Shown: piece after piece, positions 1 to 8,805 of the stretch
How the letters are laid out: the number at the start of each line of letters is the position of its first letter
Numbering within the stretch: position 1 is the stretch's first letter
Origin: Dasania marina DSM 21967
Lineage (GTDB): Bacteria; Pseudomonadota; Gammaproteobacteria; Pseudomonadales; Dasaniaceae
Assembly: GCF_000373485.1 (NCBI RefSeq)
Contig: NZ_KB891575.1
Span: 928,169-992,168, forward strand
Direction: 5' to 3'
DNA: 64,000 bases
Position numbers and translations under genes: made by a program
Notes under the pieces: model-generated
The model's input: only the letters and a program-made list of their open reading frames with translations
Told to the model about the DNA's origin: nothing
The model's database searches: none

Positions 1-1
1 T

Positions 2-463
2 CTTGAGAAAGATCCCAATATAAAAGTTTGTTTGTTTGGTTTGGGCGATGAAAATCAAATATCTCGTATTGAATCTTGGATAGGAAGCAGTAATTCTATA
101 TATAATTTTGGATCCGTTTCTCCCGCAGATTTGAATTATATATATAGTTTGTTCGATGTAGGTGTGATTTCTTATTCTAAAGGAACTTCTGTTGCGATGC
201 CTGTTAAGTTTTTCGATTATATAGCTAATAAACTTTATGTTATTAATAATTGCCCCGGTGAGGTGTCAGAAATTCTTGAGCAAAACGGTATTGGCGCCAA
301 TTTTGATTTCAACTGGAAAGGATTGTATAATTTTATTTTGAAATTTAAGGGCGGAATTATAGAAGAGATGGACTTTTCGCATGATAAATATAAAGAAGAA
401 AGCCAATATGAAATATTTGTTGATTTTTTAGAAAAGGTTGCGTCTGAAAGATATGGATTCTAG
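2..463 (+). CDS. Glycosyltransferase, C-terminal part (5' end outside window)
   Basis: The frame is open from the left edge, so only the last ~153 codons are present. The visible part fits the C-terminal nucleotide-sugar-binding half of a GT-B glycosyltransferase (GT4-like). It has a VCLFGLGDE strand-turn, a VGVISYSKGTSVAMPVKFFDY segment typical of the donor-binding region, and an amphipathic tail. It probably adds a sugar to a lipid-linked surface-glycan intermediate at the inner membrane; donor and acceptor cannot be read from this part. The DNA is strongly AT-rich, like the next four genes. Its stop overlaps the start of the acetyltransferase gene, suggesting one polycistronic glycan operon. 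The family call is fairly safe, the exact function is not. Confidence 0.7.
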   Translation, partial: LEKDPNIKVCLFGLGDENQISRIESWIGSSNSIYNFGSVSPADLNYIYSLFDVGVISYSKGTSVAMPVKFFDYIANKLYVINNCPGEVSEILEQNGIGANFDFNWKGLYNFILKFKGGIIEEMDFSHDKYKEESQYEIFVDFLEKVASERYGF

Positions 464-1082
464 TCTGAGCTTAAAAACGGCCTCTATATCAATGCTGGAT
501 GATTTGAGTGATGCGCATTTACGTGTATTTACAAATAACTTTATGGCATTAATGGGGAGAAAGTTCTTAATTGATTACTATAGATTTGCTTTAGAGTCAG
601 AGTATTCCGAGGTTTTTTATATCAGAAATAATGAAATGTTTTCTTGGGCGGTTGTGTATTTTGATGCTGATGCTTTTTTGAAGGAGTACCGTAAATTACG
701 GTGGGCAATGATACTTAATGTAATAACTTCAATTTTGAAAAGTCCTAATATTATTACTAAGCTAACCCAGGCAATAAAGAAGACCTTAGGAGGAGATAAA
801 GCTGCGGCTTTGCCAAAGAGTCATTACTTCGAGGTCGCTATTGTTGGCTCCAGGGTCCAAGGGAGAGGAAATACTAAGTTGTTAATGCAAGCAATTATTA
901 AGCAGCGTTGGCGGGCTAGGTGTGATGGATATAGATTAGAAGTTGATGAGCTTAATTATAGTGCTATAGGGCTATATGAAAGCTTGGGCTTTGATATAGT
1001 GGGTACGTTAAAAAGGGGTGAGCGCTTGATGTACATAATGGAGTTAGATATTGGAAAAAATATATTACCATCATTTTCATAA
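453..1082 (+). CDS. GNAT-family N-acetyltransferase of the glycan cassette
   Basis: About 209 residues. The C-terminal half has GNAT features: VAIVGSRVQGRGNTKLLMQA matches motif A (the acetyl-CoA pyrophosphate loop, V-x-x-x-x-Q/R-x-x-G-x-G/A pattern), and LEVDELNYSAIGLYESLGF matches motif B. I prefer the ATG at 453, which overlaps the upstream gene by 11 bp; a TTG at 438 is also in frame. Because it sits next to a DegT-type sugar aminotransferase and a WbpM-type dehydratase, I infer that it N-acylates an amino-deoxy sugar nucleotide. That role is filled by WecD-type GNATs in Fuc4NAc synthesis and by left-handed beta-helix enzymes (PglD) in bacillosamine synthesis. The substrate is not proven. 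Confidence 0.72.
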   Translation: MDSSLSLKTASISMLDDLSDAHLRVFTNNFMALMGRKFLIDYYRFALESEYSEVFYIRNNEMFSWAVVYFDADAFLKEYRKLRWAMILNVITSILKSPNIITKLTQAIKKTLGGDKAAALPKSHYFEVAIVGSRVQGRGNTKLLMQAIIKQRWRARCDGYRLEVDELNYSAIGLYESLGFDIVGTLKRGERLMYIMELDIGKNILPSFS

Positions 1083-1716
1083 ATGTGCCGGTTCGTCAAT
1101 AGTTTCTTGGCTGACACGAGAATATGGTGTGCCTGGGGTTAATAGTAATGGTAATTTAATTGATAAATTTGGAGTGGCTTATCCGTTACACTTATATTCT
1201 GACTCTGAGTTAAACAGCTTTCTTCTGGAGTATTCGGAAGCTAATTGGTTGGCGTATGAGTGGGGGCTTCCCAGTCTTGGAATAATAAATCAGCATAGAT
1301 ATACTGCAACTGTTATAAGAGAGCCCAGAGAGCGATTGTTGTCAAATTATATTTATGACTACACTAATGGTTCTACCCGATTAAAGCTTTCAGAATACAT
1401 TAGAAATGTTTCTATTCCTTTTTGGTATCATGAGTTTTACCATTGTGAGGTTTTGCGTAATAGAGAAAAACAATTACCTTCGAATGATGTGAGCCAAGTT
1501 AAGCAGTATTTACTTGATTCATTCGACGAAATTTGGCTGTTAAAAGAAAATAAATTTTTTTTGGTGCGCGGGGAAGGTGTGTTGAAAGGCGCCTTGTCTA
1601 ATAATAAAAATAAGCGGCGCGTAAGATTTTATAAAAAACCATCAATAGATGTCAAATTGGATGATTACTGTGTAAAAGATACACAGTTATTCGAGTCATT
1701 ACTCTCTCTTTGTTAA
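1051..1716 (+). CDS. Sulfotransferase-like protein of the glycan cassette
   Basis: 221 residues. The N-terminus HHFHKCAGSSIVSWL matches the 5'-phosphosulfate-binding loop of PAPS-dependent carbohydrate sulfotransferases (H-x-P/H-K-x-A-G-S/T-S). ATVIREPRERLLSNYIYDY matches the 3'-phosphate-binding segment (R-x-P-x-x-R-x-x-S). If active, it moves sulfate from PAPS to a glycan. The start is unusual: a TAG lies in frame at 1045-1047 and no early in-frame ATG exists, so TTG at 1051 is the only reasonable start. It overlaps the acetyltransferase gene by 32 bp, implying translational coupling. Low GC like its neighbours. Family assignment rests on the two motifs; the acceptor is unknown. Confidence 0.68.
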   Translation: MEKIYYHHFHKCAGSSIVSWLTREYGVPGVNSNGNLIDKFGVAYPLHLYSDSELNSFLLEYSEANWLAYEWGLPSLGIINQHRYTATVIREPRERLLSNYIYDYTNGSTRLKLSEYIRNVSIPFWYHEFYHCEVLRNREKQLPSNDVSQVKQYLLDSFDEIWLLKENKFFLVRGEGVLKGALSNNKNKRRVRFYKKPSIDVKLDDYCVKDTQLFESLLSLC

Positions 1717-1785
1717 AATCTATCATGAAGATAATTAATTAGGGTTTTGAATGGATAATGTACAGGCAATGTGTGGAATAGTGCT

Positions 1786-2952
1786 ATGAATGCAGGTGAT
1801 TTTTTACCCTTCGCTTTACCTGATATTGGTGAAGATGAGATTAATGAAGTTGTAGATTCACTTAGATCAGGATGGGTTACTACAGGCCCAAAAGTTAAAA
1901 AGTTTGAAGAAGATTTTGAGGGGTTTCTTGGCGAAAGATCGATTCACGCAATAGCTGTTAATTCTGCCACATCGGGTTTGCATCTGGCTTTAGAAGCTTT
2001 GGGTGTTGGCCCGGGGGATGAGGTGATTGTTCCAACTTATACTTTTACTGCTTCTGCTGAAGTGGTTAGGTATCTAGGTGCTACTCCTGTTTTTGTCGAT
2101 GTGGACCCCAGTACATATAATTTAACAACTTCATTGTTTGAGGCGGCAATTACAGGTAAAACAAAAGCGGTTATACCTGTTCATTTTGCTGGATTGGCCT
2201 GTGACATGGATGGAATTATAAAAGTTGCAAAGAAACATTTTGTTAAGGTTGTTGAAGATGCGGCCCATGCCTTGCCGTCGATTTATAATGAACGGTTAGT
2301 AGGCACTTTGGATACTGATTTTACGGTATTCAGCTTTTATGCAAATAAGACTATGACCACTGGTGAGGGTGGTATGGTAGTTACATCAAATGACGAATTA
2401 GCTAAAAGATGTAAAGTGATGCGGTTGCATGGTATTAATAAAGATATATTTAATAGATATAGATCGAACGTGCCAAGTTGGTTTTATGAAGTAGTTGCGC
2501 CTGGCTATAAATATAACATGACAGATATTGCAGCCTCTATAGGAATCCACCAATTAAAAAGACTGGCAGGGTTTCAGAACAGAAGAGAATACATGGCGAG
2601 TAGATATAATAAAGAGCTAAAAGGCTTGCCAGTATTACTACCTGCTGAAGCTGAGGTTGGCTGTACCCATGCTTGGCATTTATATACATTAAGACTCTCT
2701 GAACAAGCCAGTATAACACGTGATAAATTCATACAGATGATGTTGGATAAAGGTATTGGCTGTTCAGTTCACTTTATTCCACTCCACTTACATCCCTATT
2801 GGCGTGATACATATAAACTTACTCCAGAAATGTTCCCTGCAGCTGAAAGAATATTTAAAAGCATTGTTTCTATACCTTTGTATACTAAAATGACGGATGC
2901 AGATCAAACAAGAGTTATTTCTACAATTAAAAGAATATTTTCAGATGCTTAA
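1786..2952 (+). CDS. DegT/DnrJ/EryC1/StrS-type nucleotide-sugar aminotransferase
   Basis: About 388 residues, normal for this PLP-dependent family, which transaminates 4-keto (or 3-keto) sugar nucleotides. Visible features: [17 protein letters not shown] (PLP phosphate-binding segment), [11 protein letters not shown] (PLP-pyridine Asp, with AHA as in PglE-like members) and [15 protein letters not shown], where Lys188 should form the Schiff base. The C-terminal [14 protein letters not shown] segment is also typical. I chose the ATG at 1786 because [14 protein letters not shown] is the usual family start; a GTG at 1771 would add five residues. With the WbpM-like dehydratase at 4.1 kb it would give a UDP-4-amino-4,6-dideoxy sugar of bacillosamine type. 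It overlaps the next gene by 8 bp. Confidence 0.88.
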   Translation: MNAGDFLPFALPDIGEDEINEVVDSLRSGWVTTGPKVKKFEEDFEGFLGERSIHAIAVNSATSGLHLALEALGVGPGDEVIVPTYTFTASAEVVRYLGATPVFVDVDPSTYNLTTSLFEAAITGKTKAVIPVHFAGLACDMDGIIKVAKKHFVKVVEDAAHALPSIYNERLVGTLDTDFTVFSFYANKTMTTGEGGMVVTSNDELAKRCKVMRLHGINKDIFNRYRSNVPSWFYEVVAPGYKYNMTDIAASIGIHQLKRLAGFQNRREYMASRYNKELKGLPVLLPAEAEVGCTHAWHLYTLRLSEQASITRDKFIQMMLDKGIGCSVHFIPLHLHPYWRDTYKLTPEMFPAAERIFKSIVSIPLYTKMTDADQTRVISTIKRIFSDA

Positions 2953-3544
2953 AAGATTGTTTGATTTTATATGCTCAATTGTGGGTTTAACACTCTTATC
3001 GCCAATTTTATTAATCATAGCGCTGTGGGTTAAGTTAGACTCTCCAGGCCCTATTTTTTTTAAGCAGGAAAGGATTGGGCGATATGGTGTTAGGTTCAAT
3101 ATTTATAAGTTTCGTTCCATGATAATGTGTGCGGATAAAAAAGGCCTTTTAACAGTTGGTTCTGATCCAAGGATAACTAATTGTGGGAGATTTATTCGCA
3201 AGTTAAAAATTGATGAGCTGCCACAGTTGGTTAATGTACTGTTTGGGAGCATGAGTTTAGTCGGTCCGCGTCCTGAGGTGGAAGAGTATATTAATTTTTA
3301 CCCTGATGAGGTTAAAGCGATAATTTTATCCGTTCGCCCAGGAATTACAGATAAGGCATCTATTGAAATGATAGATGAGAATGAAATCTTAGCGGGTGAA
3401 AAAAACCCAAAAAAAACCTATGTTGATGTAATACTACCAATAAAACAGCAATATTATTTGGAATATGTTAAAAGGCATTCTTTGGCATATGACGTTGCTC
3501 TGATTTTTAAGACGTTAGCAAGAATTTTCTCAAGAAAGGCTTAA
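2945..3544 (+). CDS. Initiating sugar-phosphate transferase (PglC/ItrA type, bacterial sugar transferase family)
   Basis: 199 residues, the short monotopic form that lacks the extra transmembrane domain of WcaJ/WbaP. It starts with [14 protein letters not shown], a hydrophobic re-entrant helix (residues ~3-28). Then come [37 protein letters not shown] with the catalytic Asp-Glu pair, and MSLVGPRPE, all hallmarks of the polyprenyl-phosphate phosphoglycosyl transferase family. It should transfer a sugar-1-phosphate from a UDP-sugar to undecaprenyl phosphate and so start glycan assembly. The ATG at 2945 overlaps the aminotransferase stop, making coupled translation likely. Next to PglE- and PglF-type genes its donor is probably a UDP-diamino or amino-dideoxy sugar. 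Confidence 0.9.
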   Translation: MLKRLFDFICSIVGLTLLSPILLIIALWVKLDSPGPIFFKQERIGRYGVRFNIYKFRSMIMCADKKGLLTVGSDPRITNCGRFIRKLKIDELPQLVNVLFGSMSLVGPRPEVEEYINFYPDEVKAIILSVRPGITDKASIEMIDENEILAGEKNPKKTYVDVILPIKQQYYLEYVKRHSLAYDVALIFKTLARIFSRKA

Positions 3545-4114
3545 GGATAATCACTAAATTTCCAGCTTAAAGATAGGCACATACTGTTTTTATTAATGTA
3601 GCTCTATATTTAAGACGATTTAGTGCCATGCTCTTGATGGGGACGCTAATTTATGAATGAGGAAGAACTTCGCTTTGATCGTCGTGCTAGGCTTTGCCAA
3701 GTTTGGGTGTAGATGAAGCAAGGCTAGAGTCCTTATAAGATTAGCCTATTAAAATAAATCGAAGTCTCATATAAGGCTGTTTGAAGGCAATACTTGCTCA
3801 GTTCACGCCTCTTATTCTAGTGTTTATTTTAAATCTATTCATGAAGGTTTTATTTACGATGTGCCAGTAGAGGAGAGTCTTATTCGCGTTACGTTAGAGT
3901 ATGTTCGTTATATTTAAATGCTAAATCCTACTTCTTTGAGCTTTAGCTTGCAGTAGCCTTATAGTATTTAGTTTTAGATTTTTTTCGTGCAGCATATGAG
4001 GCGCATTTTGTGTTTTTGTCTCCTGTAGTGTATGCGGCTTGCACGTGTTAAGTGTGTTATCGTTGTTGGCTTAGAAACAGTTTTTCGCTAGGCGCTGGTT
4101 GCAGGGAGTTGATA
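3545..4114 (+). other. 570-bp gene-poor interval inside the glycan locus
   Basis: No credible intact gene is seen. Short open stretches exist, for example one that starts at the ATG at 3653 and stops after about 19 codons, and one of about 54 codons ending near 3917 that has no start or ribosome site. They are broken by stops in all frames and look like decayed coding sequence or AT-rich filler. The interval marks the change from the AT-rich cassette (1-3.5 kb) to sequence of more ordinary composition. The leader of the dehydratase gene, with a CAGGGAG ribosome site near 4102-4107, lies at its right end. Confidence 0.6.
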
Positions 4115-6055
4115 ATGATTAAAAAAATACTTAGCTTACCCCGTTATCAAAAACGGCTTATGTCAGTGTTGGCTGATCTAGTGTGCGTTCCCTTGGCTTT
4201 GTGGGGAGGAATAAGTATACGCCTTGAGGAATTTTACCGTATAGAAAGTCATTTGGTTATTTATAGCTTGGTGATTACTACGGCTGCGACTTTAGCGATT
4301 TTTGTTCGTATTGGCCTTTATCGCGCGGTGATTCGGCATTTGTCAAGTCATGCTCTTTTGATGATTGTGACGGGAGTCTCTCTCTCAGCATTGATATTTT
4401 CTGCATCTAATTTTTTATTAAAAGCACCTATCCCTAGATCTGCCCCATTTATTTATTGGGGATTAGCGATGATTTTTGTGGGTGGTTCTCGCTTGCTGGT
4501 GAGTGACTATGTGCGGCGCCTACAAAAATTACAAAAAGAGAAGGTCATTATTTATGGGGCCGGAACCTCGGGCTTACAGTTAGCCAATGCCCTATTCCAA
4601 GGTCAAGAATATCAGCCAATAGCTTATGTAGACAGCAATACAGCTTTACAGGGCAGTGTTTTGCAGGGGCTACGAGTCTATAGCCCCATCAAGTTAGAGC
4701 GTCTAATTAAAAAGCATGAAGTGAAAAAGTTGCTCTTGGCCACAGGCCTTGCCACCCGAGCCGAGCGTGCCGAAATTTTACGGTCGATAGAGCCCTTAGC
4801 GATACAGGTGCAAACCATACCGGATATGGCCGATGTGGTAAGTGGTAGGGCTAAAATTGAAGAGATTAAAGATATTGAACTCGAAGACTTATTAGGCCGC
4901 GATCCGGTAGCGCCCAATAATCAGCTGTTAGACAACATTATTAAAAATAAAGTGGTGATGGTAACGGGGGCTGGTGGATCTATCGGTTCCGAGTTATGCA
5001 GACAAATTATTGAGCATGAGCCTAAAGTATTGGTGCTATTTGAGCAGTCGGAGTTTAATTTATATGCCATCCACAATGAGCTTAATAATCTTGTGGGTAA
5101 TCGAGGCTTAGCAGTAGAGGTGAAACCCATTGTTGGCTCAGTGCAGCGTGAGCATAGGTTGCAAGTGATTATGAGTAGTTTTGGTGTACAAACGGTATAT
5201 CACGCCGCAGCTTATAAACATGTGCCCTTGGTTGAGCATAATGTGATTGAGGGTGTGCGTAACAATGTTTTCGGCACCTGGTATGCTGCTGAAGCCGCGG
5301 TTAAAGCCAAAGTTGAGACTTTTGTGCTGATTTCTACGGATAAAGCTGTGCGTCCCACCAATATTATGGGGGCTAGCAAGCGTATGGCTGAGTTGGTCTT
5401 GCAGGGTATGGCTGAGCGCCAAGCGGTAACGCGCTTCTCTATGGTGAGATTTGGTAATGTGCTGGGTTCGTCGGGTTCGGTAGTGCCACTATTCAGAGAG
5501 CAAATCAAAAATCATGGCCCCGTCACCGTCACGCATAAGGATATTATTCGTTATTTTATGACCATTCCTGAAGCCGCCCAGCTAGTGTTGCAGGCAGGCA
5601 CTATGGGTAAAGGGGGGGATGTCTTTGTCTTGGATATGGGCGAACAGGTTAAAATTGCTGACTTAGCTAAAAAAATGATTCGCTTAATGGGCTTAGAGCT
5701 CCGTAATGAAGCAAACCCTGAAGGGGATATTGAAATTGTTTATACCGGCCTGCGCCCCGGCGAAAAGCTGTTTGAAGAGCTTTTGATAGGTGATAACCCC
5801 CAAGGTACCGAGCATCCTCGAATTATGAAAGCGCAGGAATTATCGCTATCTTGGCCTGAGGTTGAGCTTATTCTTGATCAGTTAGACCATGGCTGTCATG
5901 CCTTTGATTGCGAAAAGGTACGTGCTATTTTAAAAGCTGCACCATTAGGCTTTGCCCCTAACAATGCTATTGATGATTTAGTATGGAATCAAATAAAGCC
6001 TGCTAGCGTGGCTAAGGTGGCTGCTGTGGCTGATATTGATTCGGCCCGTCAATAA
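4115..6055 (+). CDS. Membrane-anchored UDP-GlcNAc 4,6-dehydratase (WbpM/PglF/FlaA1 family)
   Basis: 646 residues, the long membrane form. About four hydrophobic segments fill the first ~140 residues. A Rossmann-like CoA/NAD-binding fold begins with VIIYGAGTSG (about residue 143). The catalytic short-chain dehydratase domain begins with VMVTGAGGSIGSE (about residue 280). STDKAVRPTN and GASKR match the active-site region in which WbpM-type enzymes replace the usual Tyr. It oxidises and dehydrates UDP-GlcNAc to the 4-keto-6-deoxy intermediate on the cytoplasmic face. The ATG at 4115 is preferred over an upstream GTG because CAGGGAG lies 7-8 bases before it. It probably supplies the substrate of the aminotransferase at 1786-2952. 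Confidence 0.93.
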   Translation: MIKKILSLPRYQKRLMSVLADLVCVPLALWGGISIRLEEFYRIESHLVIYSLVITTAATLAIFVRIGLYRAVIRHLSSHALLMIVTGVSLSALIFSASNFLLKAPIPRSAPFIYWGLAMIFVGGSRLLVSDYVRRLQKLQKEKVIIYGAGTSGLQLANALFQGQEYQPIAYVDSNTALQGSVLQGLRVYSPIKLERLIKKHEVKKLLLATGLATRAERAEILRSIEPLAIQVQTIPDMADVVSGRAKIEEIKDIELEDLLGRDPVAPNNQLLDNIIKNKVVMVTGAGGSIGSELCRQIIEHEPKVLVLFEQSEFNLYAIHNELNNLVGNRGLAVEVKPIVGSVQREHRLQVIMSSFGVQTVYHAAAYKHVPLVEHNVIEGVRNNVFGTWYAAEAAVKAKVETFVLISTDKAVRPTNIMGASKRMAELVLQGMAERQAVTRFSMVRFGNVLGSSGSVVPLFREQIKNHGPVTVTHKDIIRYFMTIPEAAQLVLQAGTMGKGGDVFVLDMGEQVKIADLAKKMIRLMGLELRNEANPEGDIEIVYTGLRPGEKLFEELLIGDNPQGTEHPRIMKAQELSLSWPEVELILDQLDHGCHAFDCEKVRAILKAAPLGFAPNNAIDDLVWNQIKPASVAKVAAVADIDSARQ

Positions 6056-6204
6056 ATATGAAAGGGGCTATGCAGGGCCCTAGTAGCACAGAACATTAGC
6101 CTTATGCTTTTTGCTAGTTGTATTTCTTCCCGAGTGCATTAGCCATTTCCTCTGGTTCACGTAATAATACCCGCCTGTAGACTATATTTAGAGATCCCCC
6201 ATAG

Positions 6205-7635
6205 ATGAAACTCACCATGCCACGTTTTGACCAAGCCCAAGTCCTCGTTGTGGGCGATGTAATGCTAGATCGCTATTGGCATGGTGGCACTAACCGTATA
6301 TCCCCGGAAGCGCCAGTGCCCGTTGTGAAAGTGTCACAAGTGGAAGACCGCCCTGGCGGCGCGGCTAATGTGGCTTTAAATATTGCGGCCTTGGGGGCAG
6401 GAGCCTCGCTCTCTGGCATAGTCGGTATGGATGATGAGGCTGAGGTGCTCGCCGCCCGCATGCAGGCGGCGCAGGTGCACTGTCATTTCCAGCAGGCCGA
6501 GAGTGGGCCTACTATTACCAAATTGCGTGTCATCAGTCGCCACCAACAATTACTGCGCATGGATTTTGAAGAGGCTTTTAGCGTTGCTGCGGCCGATGGC
6601 CTTAGCGAAAAGGCCAGAGCCATGCTGCCGGGCATGGGCGCCCTGATACTGTCGGATTATGACAAGGGGGCGCTGTTAGATCCGCAGCCTCTAATTCAAG
6701 CGGCTAAGGCCTTAAATATTCCCATATTGGTCGACCCCAAAGGTACCGATTTTAGTCGCTACCGTGGCGCCACGTTATTAACCCCCAATCTACCTGAGTT
6801 TGAAGCTATCGTCGGCCACTGTGCTAATGAGCAACAACTGGTGGCTAAGGGTGAGCAGCTGATGGCTGAGCACGACCTACAGGCCTTGCTGATTACTCGT
6901 GGTGAGCACGGCATGACCTTGCTGCGCCCCAGCGAGCCAGAGCTGCACCTGCCGGCCAGAGCTCGGGAAGTGTTTGATGTTACCGGTGCCGGCGACACGG
7001 TGATCTCGGTACTGGCCGCTTCTTTGGCGGCGGGCGAGCCCATGCCACAGGCGGTGGCCTTAGCCAACTTGGCGGCGGGTATAGTGGTCGGCAAACTGGG
7101 TACTGCGGTAATTAGCGCACCAGAGCTGCGCCGTGCCATTAACAGCGAACAGGGTTCAGAGCGCGGCATGTTAAGCCTAGAGCAGTTACAAATTGCCCTG
7201 CAAGATGCCCGCGCTCATGGCGAAAAAGTGGTGTTTACCAACGGTTGTTTCGATATTTTACATCCCGGCCATGCCGGCTATTTAGAACAGGCTAAAGAGC
7301 TGGGTGATCGCCTAGTGGTGGCGGTTAATGGCGACGCTTCCATCACCCGTTTAAAAGGCCCTGGCCGACCGATTAATCCGGTAGAGAGCCGCATGTCTTT
7401 GCTGTCTAAGTTGGAGTCGGTGGATTGGGTAATCCCCTTTGAAGACGACACCCCCGAAAAATTACTAGAAGTGCTTAAGCCCGACATACTCGCCAAGGGC
7501 GGCGACTACGATAAGGAAGGCGTAGTGGGCTGGGAAATAGTCGAAGCTTACGGCGGCGAAGTAAAAGTGTTGTCACTATTCGACAGTTGCTCCACCACCT
7601 CCATTGTTGAAAAAGTGCTAGAAAAAAACCGCTAG
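6205..7635 (+). CDS. hldE: Bifunctional D-glycero-beta-D-manno-heptose-7-phosphate kinase / heptose-1-phosphate adenylyltransferase
   Basis: 476 residues, the usual HldE (RfaE) length. Residues 1 to about 320 form a ribokinase-type kinase: GGAANVALN near the start, LTPNLPEFEAIVG, and the DVTGAGDT anion hole with its catalytic Asp. Residues ~340-476 form a cytidylyltransferase-like domain with FTNGCFDILHPGHAGYL (HxGH motif). The enzyme carries out two steps of ADP-heptose synthesis for the lipopolysaccharide inner core. It stands alone after the glycan locus, with a 149-bp spacer upstream. No strong ribosome site is seen before the ATG; an ATG at 6217 is an alternative. Composition is typical of the rest of the window. 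Confidence 0.97.
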   Translation: MKLTMPRFDQAQVLVVGDVMLDRYWHGGTNRISPEAPVPVVKVSQVEDRPGGAANVALNIAALGAGASLSGIVGMDDEAEVLAARMQAAQVHCHFQQAESGPTITKLRVISRHQQLLRMDFEEAFSVAAADGLSEKARAMLPGMGALILSDYDKGALLDPQPLIQAAKALNIPILVDPKGTDFSRYRGATLLTPNLPEFEAIVGHCANEQQLVAKGEQLMAEHDLQALLITRGEHGMTLLRPSEPELHLPARAREVFDVTGAGDTVISVLAASLAAGEPMPQAVALANLAAGIVVGKLGTAVISAPELRRAINSEQGSERGMLSLEQLQIALQDARAHGEKVVFTNGCFDILHPGHAGYLEQAKELGDRLVVAVNGDASITRLKGPGRPINPVESRMSLLSKLESVDWVIPFEDDTPEKLLEVLKPDILAKGGDYDKEGVVGWEIVEAYGGEVKVLSLFDSCSTTSIVEKVLEKNR

Positions 7636-7765
7636 TATTTTCCACCTAGCGTCACGACTAGCACTTGCTGCGACAACGTGACGCATTCACCACACCTGCC
7701 CTCACTGTTAGCATGGTTCCATAATGTAATCTTTTCGCACGATGATTTTTATGGAGCAACAATGT

Positions 7766-8794
7766 ATGTGGTCACGGGTTTTATTCGCCTCTCTTCTTAG
7801 CACAGCAGCAATAGCCGACGGTAGCTTTCGCGCTGATAGTCATGGCCCTATAGGCGTGATGGGTGAGCATACGCATAATGCGGGTGAGTGGATGCTGTCT
7901 TATCGCTATATGCAGATGGAGATGGATGGCAACCTCGACGGTAGTGATAGTGTTTCTACTACCGAGATACACCAGCAAGGCTATATGAACTCGCCCCAAA
8001 CAATGACCATGAAAATGCATATGCTAGGCGGCATGTACGCACCTACGGATGAACTCACGCTTATGCTAATGCTCCCCATCATTGCATACGACATGGATTT
8101 AAATATGCGTATGGGCATGATGAATATGGGCGGCGGCATGACGGTTGATACTCCCTTTAGTACCCACAGTGATGGCTTAGGTGATATAAAACTGGGCGCT
8201 TTGTTTAATTACCAAAAAACCGACAGCAGCGATTTAATTCTAAATTTTACGGTGAGCTTACCGACGGGCTCCATAGCTGAAAAAGATAACACCGCCATGA
8301 GCATGGGCAAGGATGTGCAGCTGCCTTACCCCATGCAATTGGGCTCGGGCACCTACGATATTATGCCGGGCATTACCTATACGGTTAAGCAGGCGCATTA
8401 TTCCTGGGGCGCGCAAACTAAAGCGACCATACGCCTGGGTGACAACGATAATGATTACACGCTAGGCGATCGCTATATGGCTACCGCTTGGTATGCCAGG
8501 CCGTTTGCTGAAAGCTTGAGTTGGTCTACTCGTGTGGCCTATGAGCACTGGGATAATATTGACGGTATAGACAGCGAACTTAACCCCATGATGCGCAGCA
8601 TGGTACCCACCGCAGACCCTAATTTGCGTGCCGGCGAACGGCTTGATGTGGCTGTGGGTATCAACTGGATAATGCCCGGCGAGCAAACGCATCGCTTAGC
8701 GCTGGAGGTGATTAAGCCGGTTTACCAGCATCTTGATGGCCCGCAAATGGAGGCGGATTATTCATTGGTATTGGGTTGGCAGTTAAGCCAATAA
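7766..8794 (+). CDS. Methionine-rich outer-membrane 'transporter'-like protein
   Basis: About 342 residues. The start at ATG 7766 is preferred because GGAG lies 9 bases before it and MWSRVLFASLLSTAAIADG then forms a signal peptide; ATGs at 7742 and 7751 are also in frame. The mature part resembles the beta-barrel family often annotated only as 'transporter' (MetA-pathway-of-phenol-degradation-like), with the HNAGEWMLSYRYMQMEMDGN opening. It is very rich in Met: MTMKMHM, LMLMLP, MRMGMMNMGGGM. Such clusters can bind Cu(I) or Ag(I), but no copper genes lie nearby, so a metal role is only inference. Alternating hydrophobic strands and a C-terminal LVLGWQLSQ fit a barrel. Substrate unknown. Confidence 0.7.
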   Translation: MWSRVLFASLLSTAAIADGSFRADSHGPIGVMGEHTHNAGEWMLSYRYMQMEMDGNLDGSDSVSTTEIHQQGYMNSPQTMTMKMHMLGGMYAPTDELTLMLMLPIIAYDMDLNMRMGMMNMGGGMTVDTPFSTHSDGLGDIKLGALFNYQKTDSSDLILNFTVSLPTGSIAEKDNTAMSMGKDVQLPYPMQLGSGTYDIMPGITYTVKQAHYSWGAQTKATIRLGDNDNDYTLGDRYMATAWYARPFAESLSWSTRVAYEHWDNIDGIDSELNPMMRSMVPTADPNLRAGERLDVAVGINWIMPGEQTHRLALEVIKPVYQHLDGPQMEADYSLVLGWQLSQ

Positions 8795-8805
8795 CTGAGC
8801 GCTGA

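Noticed and set aside
3653-3920. Fragments faintly like a beta-carbonic anhydrase (EEELRFDRRARLC and IHEGFIYDV)
   Set aside because: The two fragments lie in different frames, the spacing is longer than in real carbonic anhydrases, and the match is only a few residues. It could be chance, so no pseudogene is called.
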